A stretch of DNA of 16,633 nucleotides from Pseudomonadota bacterium. GTDB taxonomy: Bacteria > Pseudomonadota > Gammaproteobacteria > Burkholderiales > Casimicrobiaceae. Below the pieces are notes generated by a model, which was not told the DNA's origin, did not search any database, and saw nothing but the letters and a program-made list of their open reading frames with translations. The translations under genes and the position numbers were made by a program. The stretch lies in NCBI GenBank assembly GCA_022709775.1, contig JAKLIE010000004.1, forward strand, positions 1-16,633, written 5' to 3'. This document shows positions 1 to 6,428 of this stretch, one piece after another (position 1 is the first letter of the stretch; each line of letters starts with the position of its first letter).

Positions 1-1
1 C

Positions 2-679
2 CCGACCGTCGCGGCCGTGCGGGGCATGGCGCTCGGCGGGTCGTGCGAGTTCATCATGCACTGCGACCGCGCGGTCGCGACGCTCGAGTCCTACGTCGGG
101 CTGGTCGAGGCCGGCGTGGGCCTGCTTCCCGGCGGCGGCGGCACGAAGGAGTTCGCGGTGCGCGCCGCGGAGGCGGTGAAGCTGGGGCCGACCGGCGGGC
201 AGGCCGACCACTTCCCGTTCCTGCGCGCCGCTTTCCAGACGATCGCGATGGCGACGGTGGGCAAGAGCGCGCTCGAGGCGAAGGCGCTCGGCTACCTCAG
301 GGAATCCGACCTCGTCGTCATGCATCCGCACGAGATCCTCCACGTCGCGATCGGGCAGGCGCGCTCGATGGCCGACGCGGGCTACCGGCCGCCGCTCGCG
401 CCGGTGGGCATCCCGGTCGCCGGCCGCACCGGCATCGCGACGCTCGAGATGATGCTCGTCAACATGCGCGAGGGCGGCTTCGTCACGAGCTACGACTTCG
501 AGGTGGCGCTCGCGATCGCGCGCGTGCTGTGCGGAGGCGACGTCGACGCCGGCTCGACCGTCGACGAGCGCTGGCTCGTCGACCTCGAGCGGCGGGAATT
601 CATGGCGCTCGCGCAGGACCCGCGCACGCAGGCCCGCATCGCGCACACGCTGGCGACGGGCAAGCCGCTGCGAAACTGA
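2..679 (+). CDS. 3-hydroxyacyl-CoA dehydrogenase/enoyl-CoA hydratase, C-terminal part (5' end outside window)
   Basis: This is the last ~225 residues of a large fused beta-oxidation enzyme; the reading frame is open to the left edge, so the gene starts outside the window. The visible part is the enoyl-CoA hydratase/isomerase (crotonase-fold) portion: a glycine-rich oxyanion-hole stretch (VRGMALGGSCEF) followed by VGLVEAGVGLLPGGGG, then a C-terminal helical part ending in GKPLRN. In this family (FadN type, about 790 residues) the NAD-binding 3-hydroxyacyl-CoA dehydrogenase comes first and the hydratase last, the reverse of FadB. The enzyme hydrates enoyl-CoA and oxidises 3-hydroxyacyl-CoA in the cytoplasm. 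The thiolase for the next step begins 10 bases after the stop, so both are probably in one operon. The family is clear; which acyl chain length it prefers cannot be read from the sequence. Confidence 0.9.
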   Translation, partial: PTVAAVRGMALGGSCEFIMHCDRAVATLESYVGLVEAGVGLLPGGGGTKEFAVRAAEAVKLGPTGGQADHFPFLRAAFQTIAMATVGKSALEAKALGYLRESDLVVMHPHEILHVAIGQARSMADAGYRPPLAPVGIPVAGRTGIATLEMMLVNMREGGFVTSYDFEVALAIARVLCGGDVDAGSTVDERWLVDLERREFMALAQDPRTQARIAHTLATGKPLRN

Positions 680-689
680 GGATTCGACG

Positions 690-1886
690 ATGACCCGTAC
701 GCTGAATGACGCCTACATCGTCGCCGCGGTGCGAACGCCGGTCGGCAAGGCCCCGCGCGGCGCGTTCCGCACGACGCGGCCCGACTCGCTGCTCGCGCAC
801 GCGCTCTCGAGCGTGCTCGCGCGCGCACCGTCGATCGATCCCGCGGCGATCGACGACGTGATCGTCGGCTGCGCGATGCCCGAGTACGAGCAGGGGATGA
901 ACGTCGCGCGGATAGGCGTGCTGCTCGCCGGCCTGCCGAACACGGTCGCCGGGATGACGGTGAACCGATTCTGTTCGTCCGGCCTGAACGCGGTGTCCAT
1001 CGCCGCCGACCGCATCCGCACCGGCGAGGCCGACCTGATGATCGCGGCGGGCGTCGAGAGCATGAGCATGATTCCGATGCTGGGACGCCTGTCGCTCAAC
1101 GCGGAGGTGTTCGCGCGCGACGAGAACGTCGGCATCGCCTACGGCATGGGTCTCACCGCCGAGAAGGTCGCCGAGCGCTGGAAGGTGTCGCGCGAGGACC
1201 AGGACGCGTTCGCGCTGGAGTCGCACCGCCGCGCGCTCGCGGCGCAGGCCGCGGGCGAGTTCGACGCCGAGATCGCGCCGTTCCTCGTGAAGGAGCACGT
1301 CCCGGACACCGGGGCTTCGCGCGTCGCGGTGCGGGAGAAGACGGTCGCGCGCGACGAAGGTCCGCGCGCCGACACGACGGCCGAGGGGCTCGCGAAGCTT
1401 CGGCCCGTGTTCGCCGCGAAGGGGTCGGTGACGGCGGGCAACAGCTCGCAGATGTCGGACGGCGCGGGTGCCGTCGTCGTCGCCTCCGGGGCGGCGGTCC
1501 GCGTGCACGGATTGAAGCCGCTGGCGCGGTTCGCCGGCTTCGCGGTCTCGGGCGTCGCGCCCGAGATCATGGGCGTCGGCCCGATCGCGGCGATCCCGAA
1601 GGTGTTGAAGACGACGGGCGTCCGCGAGCAGGACCTCGACTGGATCGAGCTCAACGAGGCGTTCGCGGCGCAGAGCCTCGCGGTCGTGCGCGACCTGGGC
1701 CTCGACCCCGCGAAGGTCAATCCGCTGGGCGGCGCGATCGCGCTCGGGCATCCGCTGGGCGCGACCGGCGCGATCCGGACGGCGACGATCGTGCACGGGC
1801 TCGAGCGCCGCGGCGGCCGCTACGGAATGGTCACGATGTGCGTGGGCACCGGCATGGGTGCCGCGGGCATCTTCGAACGGGTGTGA
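690..1886 (+). CDS. fadA: acetyl-CoA C-acyltransferase (thiolase)
   Basis: Full-length thiolase of 398 residues, the normal size. It cleaves 3-ketoacyl-CoA with CoA to acetyl-CoA and a shortened acyl-CoA, the last step of beta-oxidation. The nucleophilic Cys95 lies in VNRFCSSGLNAV, the catalytic His354 in GHPLGATGA, and the second catalytic Cys384 in CVGTGMGAAG, so the active site is complete. The ATG start is preceded by GAGGA (678-682), which overlaps the stop codon of the upstream dehydrogenase/hydratase gene; the two are most likely co-transcribed and perhaps translationally coupled. A biosynthetic acetoacetyl-CoA thiolase has the same motifs, but the neighbour with hydratase and dehydrogenase activity favours the degradative FadA role. 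The symbol is a functional assignment, not an orthology test. Confidence 0.93.
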   Translation: MTRTLNDAYIVAAVRTPVGKAPRGAFRTTRPDSLLAHALSSVLARAPSIDPAAIDDVIVGCAMPEYEQGMNVARIGVLLAGLPNTVAGMTVNRFCSSGLNAVSIAADRIRTGEADLMIAAGVESMSMIPMLGRLSLNAEVFARDENVGIAYGMGLTAEKVAERWKVSREDQDAFALESHRRALAAQAAGEFDAEIAPFLVKEHVPDTGASRVAVREKTVARDEGPRADTTAEGLAKLRPVFAAKGSVTAGNSSQMSDGAGAVVVASGAAVRVHGLKPLARFAGFAVSGVAPEIMGVGPIAAIPKVLKTTGVREQDLDWIELNEAFAAQSLAVVRDLGLDPAKVNPLGGAIALGHPLGATGAIRTATIVHGLERRGGRYGMVTMCVGTGMGAAGIFERV

Positions 1887-1905
1887 ACCGAGGGAGGGGA
1901 CGACG

Positions 1906-2469
1906 ATGCGCGCGATGACGACGTGGGTGGTGGCGGGCGTGCTGGCGTGGAGCGCGGCGGCGACGGCGGTCGAGGTGGCCGGCGTCCGGGTCGACGACAA
2001 GGCGAGCGTGGGCGGGCAGGACCTCGTGCTGAACGGCGCGGGCCTGCGCACCAAGGTGTTCTTCAAGGTCTACGTCGCGGGGCTGTACGTTCCCGCGAAG
2101 GCCGGCAGTCTGGCGGCCGTGCTGGAGAAGGCGCCGCGACGGGTCCAGCTCACGCTGATGCGCGACGTGTCGGCGGAGGAGTTCGTCGAGGCGCTCGTCG
2201 ACGGCATCAAAGCGAACACCACGGCCGCGGAGTTCGCCGCGGTCAAGGCCGGAATCGACCAGTTGAGCGCGATCGGCAAGGCGCTCGGCCAGGTCAAGGA
2301 AAGGGAAGTCGTGACGCTGGACTTCGTCGACGGCGGTACGAAGGTGGCGGTCAACGGCGCGGCGAAGGGCACGATTCCGGGCGAGGCGTTCAACCAGGCG
2401 CTGCTCAGGATCTGGCTGGGCGACGCACCGGTGCAGGCCGACCTCAAGAAGGCGATGCTCGGCGGCTGA
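1906..2469 (+). CDS. secreted chalcone isomerase-like protein
   Basis: A 187-residue protein with a typical Sec signal peptide (short basic start, hydrophobic core WVVAGVLAW, likely cleavage after ATA near residue 21), so it is probably periplasmic. The mature part resembles the bacterial chalcone-isomerase-like family (Chalcone_3 type): KVFFKVYVAGLYVPAK near residues 50-65 and a C-terminal LLRIWLGDAPVQADLKKAML. Bacterial members have no established enzymatic activity; related folds in plants include fatty-acid-binding proteins, so a lipid-binding role beside beta-oxidation genes is a guess. I chose the ATG at 1906 because GGGAGGGG (1892-1899) sits at good spacing and the signal peptide then starts directly. 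An in-frame ATG at 1858 would overlap the thiolase and bury the signal peptide. The gene starts 19 bases after the thiolase stop and is likely in the same operon. Confidence 0.82.
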   Translation: MRAMTTWVVAGVLAWSAAATAVEVAGVRVDDKASVGGQDLVLNGAGLRTKVFFKVYVAGLYVPAKAGSLAAVLEKAPRRVQLTLMRDVSAEEFVEALVDGIKANTTAAEFAAVKAGIDQLSAIGKALGQVKEREVVTLDFVDGGTKVAVNGAAKGTIPGEAFNQALLRIWLGDAPVQADLKKAMLGG

Positions 2470-2496
2470 GGGCGCACCGCGAGGGCGACCGTCCGC

Positions 2497-3537
2497 ATGG
2501 GAGTTCCCGCACCGACCTCGACGCGCGACTTCTGGCCGTCGTGCGGCTACCGACATCTGACGGTGGGCGCCGACGGCCGGCTGACGGTCACCGACGCGTT
2601 CCTGCGCATCCATCTGCTGCGCCCGGAACTCGCGCCGGTGCCGGAGTCCTGCGACGCGGAGCTCGCGCTGCACGACGCGCTGGTCGCCGCGCCGCGCCGA
2701 TCCGTCGCTGAGCGCGAGCTCGCGGCGGTCCGCGACGAGGACGCCCGCGAGAACTACCGCGTGTGGCTGCGCTACCGGGACCGGCTCGTGGCCGCGCCTT
2801 CGCTCGAGTCCGCCTACCTGCGGCTGTTCCAGGGCGACGGCGTCGACGTGCCGCCGACGTTCGTGCACGAGCTCACGCAGGTGCTGCTGCGGCACATCCT
2901 GGGTGACCGCGCGGATCCGTTCGAGGCGCGCGCCGCCGAGATGCTGTTCCGGCCGCAGACGGTGGCCGTGCTGGAGGATGGCGCCGTGATGGCGGCGGAC
3001 GAGGCAACGGTCGAGCTCTACGCGACGACCGGCGGTTTCGGGAACCTCGGCGAGCTTCTCGCGTCGAACCGGACTCCGATGCGAACCATCGATCTCGACG
3101 TGCTCACGCGGGAGAATGCGGACGAATACTGGGAGCGCGACGGGCGTCACGACGCGTCGGTCAGCCTGAACCGCGGGCAGCCCGCGCTCGACGCGCTCTG
3201 CCGCGTGCTCGAGCGCTGGGTGCGCCATTTCCTCGGCATCGAGGTTCGGATCGGCCCGCAGCGGCGCATCGAGGACGACCGGTGGGTGTGGCACGTGGGC
3301 CTGGACGCCGAGGCGTCGTCGATCCTGAACGACCTGTACAATCGTGTCGACGTCGACGATGCCCGAATGGGGCGCCTCGTCGCGCTGTTCCGGCTGGATT
3401 TCGCAAACCCCGCCGACATGCGCCCGGCGATCGCCGGACGCCCGGTCTATCTCGCGATGGCGATCGACGAGCGCCGCCGCTTGAGGCTCAAGCCCCAGAA
3501 CCTGCTCCTGAACCTGCCGCTCGCGCGGACGCAATGA
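2497..3537 (+). CDS. DUF6352-like protein of unknown function
   Basis: A 346-residue protein without signal peptide or membrane segment, so probably cytoplasmic. It resembles the uncharacterised betaproteobacterial family I recall as DUF6352: it opens with DFWPSCGYRHLTVGADGRL, has a conserved DARENYRVWLRYRDRL block near residues 85-100, a RAAEMLFRPQ block near 145-155, and a C-terminal half with a WVWHVGLDAEASSILNDLYN stretch that includes acidic and aromatic positions. The family name comes from memory and needs a profile search. No catalytic motif is recognisable. The ATG at 2497 follows GAGGG (2481-2485). Its stop codon overlaps the start of the next gene (ATGA), implying coordinated production with the secreted DUF6265-like protein. 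It may also be co-transcribed with the upstream genes, 27 bases away. Confidence 0.8.
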   Translation: MGVPAPTSTRDFWPSCGYRHLTVGADGRLTVTDAFLRIHLLRPELAPVPESCDAELALHDALVAAPRRSVAERELAAVRDEDARENYRVWLRYRDRLVAAPSLESAYLRLFQGDGVDVPPTFVHELTQVLLRHILGDRADPFEARAAEMLFRPQTVAVLEDGAVMAADEATVELYATTGGFGNLGELLASNRTPMRTIDLDVLTRENADEYWERDGRHDASVSLNRGQPALDALCRVLERWVRHFLGIEVRIGPQRRIEDDRWVWHVGLDAEASSILNDLYNRVDVDDARMGRLVALFRLDFANPADMRPAIAGRPVYLAMAIDERRRLRLKPQNLLLNLPLARTQ

Positions 3538-4241
3538 CCATGACCCTCGATCCGAACTCCCCTGCCGCCCGCGCCGCGCGCCTGCTGCCCGTCGCGTTGC
3601 TGCTTCCGCTCGTCGCGTTCGCGCAGGTGCCCGCCGTGCCCGACGTCCGGCCGACGCCCGCCGCGGAAGCGAAGGACGCCGCCCCTGCGGCAAAGGATGC
3701 GTCCGCCGGCGCAGCCGCCCCCGTACCCGCGGATGCGGCCGCGCCCGCGAAGGACGCGCCGAAGGCCGCCTCGAAGGACGCCTCGCCCGGGGAACTCGCG
3801 CCGACCGGGCCGCTGGCGCCGCTGGCCTGGCTGTCGGGGTGCTGGAGGGGCGAGGTCAACAAGCGCGAGTTCCGCGAGTTCTGGCACCCGCTGCGCGGCA
3901 ACGTGATGGTCGGCGTCAGCCGAAACGCGCTGCCCGAGCGCACGATCAGCTTCGAGTACCTGCGCCTCGAGCCCAGGGCGGACGGCGTCTATTACGTGAC
4001 GACGTCGATGGGCAAGGCCGAGTCCGCGTTCAAGCTCGCGTCGACCAAGCGCGACGGGAGCGACGAGATCTTCACGTTCCAGCGCGGCGGGACGGAGTTC
4101 CCGACGTCCCTCACCTACCGGCGCGGCGGCGGGGGATGGCTCTACGTCGAAGTCGCCGGCCAGGCGCAGGGGAAGGATCACAAGGTGACCTATCCGTTCC
4201 GCCGCGTCGGCTGCGAGAGCGGGGAGTTCATCCGGAAATAG
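3534..4241 (+). CDS. secreted DUF6265-like protein with Ala/Lys/Pro linker
   Basis: A 235-residue protein with a Sec signal peptide (hydrophobic core LLPVALLLPLVAFA, likely cleavage after residue 30), then a low-complexity Ala/Pro/Lys/Asp linker at about residues 40-90 with repeated KDA units, then a globular domain from about residue 97. The domain starts LAWLSGCWRGE and continues with REFWHPLRGNVMVGVSR, a pattern I associate with the DUF6265 family of beta-barrel-like proteins of unknown function. The start is the ATG at 3534, which overlaps the stop of the preceding gene by four bases (ATGA) and keeps the signal peptide near the N-terminus; a second ATG lies two codons further. The protein is probably periplasmic with the linker spanning envelope layers, which is inference. 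It ends 53 bases before the convergent rnhA gene. Confidence 0.8.
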   Translation: MTMTLDPNSPAARAARLLPVALLLPLVAFAQVPAVPDVRPTPAAEAKDAAPAAKDASAGAAAPVPADAAAPAKDAPKAASKDASPGELAPTGPLAPLAWLSGCWRGEVNKREFREFWHPLRGNVMVGVSRNALPERTISFEYLRLEPRADGVYYVTTSMGKAESAFKLASTKRDGSDEIFTFQRGGTEFPTSLTYRRGGGGWLYVEVAGQAQGKDHKVTYPFRRVGCESGEFIRK

Positions 4242-4254
4242 CGGTCGCCGGTCC

Positions 4255-4295
4255 GCGCCGGCCCGGGAGGCGCAACCGCCCCGGACGTCCGGCGC
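4255..4295. terminator. GC-rich dyad between convergent genes, possible terminator
   Basis: GCGCCGG at 4255-4261 can pair with CCGGCGC at 4289-4295, and a smaller inner stem GGCG/CGCC (4269-4272 with 4277-4280) fits inside. It lies in the 53-base gap between the convergent DUF6265-like gene and rnhA, where a shared terminator would be expected. There is no T-run on either strand, so intrinsic termination is uncertain. Confidence 0.3.
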
Positions 4296-4726
4296 TACCG
4301 GCCCGGCACGCCGCGATTCGCGAGCGCGTCCGCCCGCAGGTTGCCTTCGTTGTCCGCGTGGCCGCGCACCCAGTACCACTTGATGCGGTGGCGGTTCGCG
4401 AGACCCTCGAGCTCGCGCCAGAGCTCGGCGTTCTTCACCGGCTTGCGGTCCGCGGTCTTCCAGCCGTTGCGCTTCCAGCCGTGGATCCACGTCTCGATCC
4501 CGTTCTTGACGTACTGGGAATCGGTGTGGATCTCGACCTCGGAGGGCGCCTTCAGCGCCTCGAGCGCGCGGATCACCGCCGTGAGCTCCATGCGGTTGTT
4601 GGTCGTCGCGGGCTCGCCGCCGAAGAGCTCCCTCTCCCGGTCCCCCGCGACGAGCAGCGCGCCCCAGCCGCCCGGCCCCGGGTTGCCCTTGCAGGCCCCG
4701 TCGGTATACACGACCACCACGCTCAT
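4295..4726 (-). CDS. rnhA: ribonuclease HI
   Basis: Ribonuclease HI, 143 residues, which degrades the RNA strand of RNA:DNA hybrids during replication, R-loop removal and Okazaki-primer processing. All catalytic residues of the E. coli enzyme are present one position earlier: Asp9 ([12 protein letters not shown]), Glu47 (NNRMELTA), Asp69 (IHTDSQYV), Asp133 (RADALAN), plus His123 in VRGHADN. The basic handle region ([10 protein letters not shown]) that helps bind the hybrid is also present. It follows the methyltransferase-fold gene on the same strand after 40 bases and is probably in one transcript with it. In many gamma- and betaproteobacteria dnaQ lies next to rnhA; here it does not, and a convergent DUF6265-like gene follows instead. 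Confidence 0.97.
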   Translation of the reverse strand: MSVVVVYTDGACKGNPGPGGWGALLVAGDRERELFGGEPATTNNRMELTAVIRALEALKAPSEVEIHTDSQYVKNGIETWIHGWKRNGWKTADRKPVKNAELWRELEGLANRHRIKWYWVRGHADNEGNLRADALANRGVPGR

Positions 4727-4766
4727 GCGGCCGCCCCCCGGCGGGCGCGCCCGGTCGCGGCGCCGC

Positions 4767-5501
4767 TCATTCGCCGTGCCGTCCCGCTGCGGTGAGGCCT
4801 TCCTTCGCCCGCGCGGCCGGGGCGAGCGCCTTCTTGCGGCGTTCGCGGCGCTCCCACGCCGGCGCGATCACGCGCATGCCCGCGACCTTCTTCGTCGCGC
4901 GCAGGAAATAGACGCCGCCGGCGATGGGCCACCAACGGTCGCCGGCCCTCTCGAAGAACGCGAACCGCTTGAGCCAGCGCTCGCTCGCGAACGGCGGCGC
5001 GTAGCCGTCGAGCCGGCCGCCTATCACGTCGAACCCGAGCAGCGCGAGCCAGTCCTTGAGGCGCCACAGCCCGATGAAGCTGCCGTTCCAGGGCGGCGTC
5101 TGCTCGCGCCCGAAATAGCGCTTCACGCCGTAGAGCGAGAACGGGTTGAAGCCGGCGAGGACGATCTGTCCCTCGGGGCGGAGCACGCGCCAGGCCTCCC
5201 GCAGCATCAGGTGAGGATCGTCGGTGAACTCGAGCGCGTGGGGCATCACGACGAGGTCGACCGTGTTCTCGGCGAGCGGAAGCGCGTGAGGATCGGCGAC
5301 GAGCTCGGCCGGCGGGTCGTAATCGAGCGTCCAGCGCGAAGGCATCCGGCACTGGGAAAGCGTCGGATGCTCGGGCAGCCCGATCTGCAGCGCGTAGTAG
5401 CCGAAGATGTCGGCGACCGTCTGGTCGAAGTACGCCTGCTCGCGCTCGCGCAGGTAGCGGCCGAGCGGCGTCGCGAACCACTCGGCGAGCGTCGTTGACA
5501 T
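4767..5501 (-). CDS. YafS-like class I methyltransferase-fold protein
   Basis: A 244-residue protein with a methyltransferase-like (Methyltransf_11 type) domain. Visible are [20 protein letters not shown] (residues ~69-88), matching the strand and acidic residue after SAM motif II, then HALEFTDDP and [20 protein letters not shown] (101-120), matching motif III. The N-terminal [13 protein letters not shown] (33-45) occupies the place of the glycine-rich SAM motif I but lacks the GxGxG pattern. The C-terminal tail is strongly basic ([18 protein letters not shown]). Position between gloB and rnhA matches E. coli yafS, whose substrate is not known. I chose the ATG at 5501, with GGAGGG about ten bases upstream; an in-frame ATG at 5567 would overlap the divergent gloB gene. 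Function is unassigned. Confidence 0.85.
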   Translation of the reverse strand: MSTTLAEWFATPLGRYLREREQAYFDQTVADIFGYYALQIGLPEHPTLSQCRMPSRWTLDYDPPAELVADPHALPLAENTVDLVVMPHALEFTDDPHLMLREAWRVLRPEGQIVLAGFNPFSLYGVKRYFGREQTPPWNGSFIGLWRLKDWLALLGFDVIGGRLDGYAPPFASERWLKRFAFFERAGDRWWPIAGGVYFLRATKKVAGMRVIAPAWERRERRKKALAPAARAKEGLTAAGRHGE

Positions 5502-5529
5502 GCCCGGCGCGCCCTCCGAAGATGCGTCC

Positions 5530-6312
5530 ATGGTCTCGATTATCCCGTTGGAGGCGTTCAGCGACAACTACGTGTGGGCGATCCGCGCCGGCGAGCGCGT
5601 CGTCGTCGTCGACCCGGGCGACGACGAGCCCGTCGCCGAGTACCTGGCACGCGAGGGGGCGACGCTGTCCGCGATCCTCGTCACCCACCACCACCCGGAC
5701 CACACCGGCGGCATCGCCGACCTGCTGCGCGGCCGGAGCGTGCCGGTGATCGGCCCCGCGCGCGAAGCGATCCCCGGGCGCACGCTGGCGGTCGGCGACG
5801 GCGACCGCTTCGACGTGCCGGGCATCGGTCTGCCGCTCGAGGTGGTCGACGTCCCGGGCCACACGGCGGGCCACGTCGCGTTCGTCGGACGCGACGCCGG
5901 CTGGGGCTCGCCGGTCCTGTTTTGCGGCGACACGCTCTTCGCCGGGGGTTGCGGGCGCCTGTTCGAGGGCACGGCGGATCAGATGTGGGCATCGCTGTCC
6001 GCGCTCGCGGCGCTGCCGGGCGAGACGCGCGTGTTCTGCGCCCACGAGTACACGCTGGCGAACCTTCGCTTCGCCGGGGCGGTCGAACCGGCGAACCGGG
6101 CGATCGCCGATCGGGTCGGGCGGGAGCAGGCGAAGCGCGAGCGCGGCCTGCCGACGCTGCCGTCGACGATCGCGGAGGAGCGGAGGACCAATCCGTTCCT
6201 GCGCGTCGCCGAGCCGCAGGTTCGCGCGATCGCCGAGGCGCGCGCGGATCGGAAGCTCGCCGGCGACGCCGCGGTGTTCGGCGCGCTGCGCGAATGGAAG
6301 AACGCGTTCTGA
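5530..6312 (+). CDS. gloB: hydroxyacylglutathione hydrolase (glyoxalase II)
   Basis: Glyoxalase II, 260 residues, hydrolyses S-D-lactoylglutathione to D-lactate and glutathione, the second step of methylglyoxal detoxification in the cytoplasm. It is a metallo-beta-lactamase-fold enzyme with a two-metal site: THHHPDH gives His53, His55, Asp57 and His58; His111 lies in VPGHTAGH, Asp134 in FCGDTLF and His172 in AHEYTLAN. The C-terminal part (RTNPFLR) is the typical glutathione-binding domain of this family. The ATG at 5530 gives the usual N-terminus (MVSIIPLEAFSDNYVW); an in-frame ATG at 5500 would add ten unconserved residues. It diverges from the methyltransferase-fold gene with only 28 bases between start codons, and mltD follows on the same strand after 116 bases. 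Confidence 0.96.
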   Translation: MVSIIPLEAFSDNYVWAIRAGERVVVVDPGDDEPVAEYLAREGATLSAILVTHHHPDHTGGIADLLRGRSVPVIGPAREAIPGRTLAVGDGDRFDVPGIGLPLEVVDVPGHTAGHVAFVGRDAGWGSPVLFCGDTLFAGGCGRLFEGTADQMWASLSALAALPGETRVFCAHEYTLANLRFAGAVEPANRAIADRVGREQAKRERGLPTLPSTIAEERRTNPFLRVAEPQVRAIAEARADRKLAGDAAVFGALREWKNAF

Positions 6313-6359
6313 CGTCGGACGAAGGCGGGTTGCGCCGCCGTTCCCCTCCGCCTACCATC

Positions 6360-6377
6360 GCGGGCACGCGGGCCCGC
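6360..6377 (+). other. small GC-rich inverted repeat between gloB and mltD
   Basis: GCGGGC at 6360-6365 and GCCCGC at 6372-6377 form a 6-bp stem with a 6-base loop in the 116-base gap after gloB. It could attenuate readthrough into mltD, but no T-run follows, so this is a weak call. Confidence 0.2.
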
Positions 6378-6418
6378 CCACGCGCATCGGTAGCGGGTTT
6401 CCGGGCATCGGCTTCACC

Positions 6419-6423
6419 GGAGA
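6419..6423 (+). promoter_or_regulatory. ribosome binding site deciding the TTG start of mltD
   Basis: GGAGA lies five bases before the TTG at 6429. The in-frame ATG further upstream (6294) lies inside gloB, and using it would place about 45 extra residues before the lipoprotein signal peptide. The ribosome binding site together with the lipobox spacing supports the TTG. Confidence 0.55.
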
Positions 6424-6428
6424 CGACG

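Noticed and set aside
1858..1905. ATG at 1858 as the start of the chalcone-isomerase-like gene.
   Set aside because: It lies inside the thiolase gene and would place 16 residues before the signal peptide; the ATG at 1906 has a strong ribosome binding site.
600..2066. Long antisense open frame opposite the thiolase, and similar ones opposite the DUF6352-like, mltD, lysA and gly genes.
   Set aside because: Arg/Ala/Pro-rich translations without family motifs, lying opposite genes with complete active sites; such frames are expected when the third codon position is G or C.
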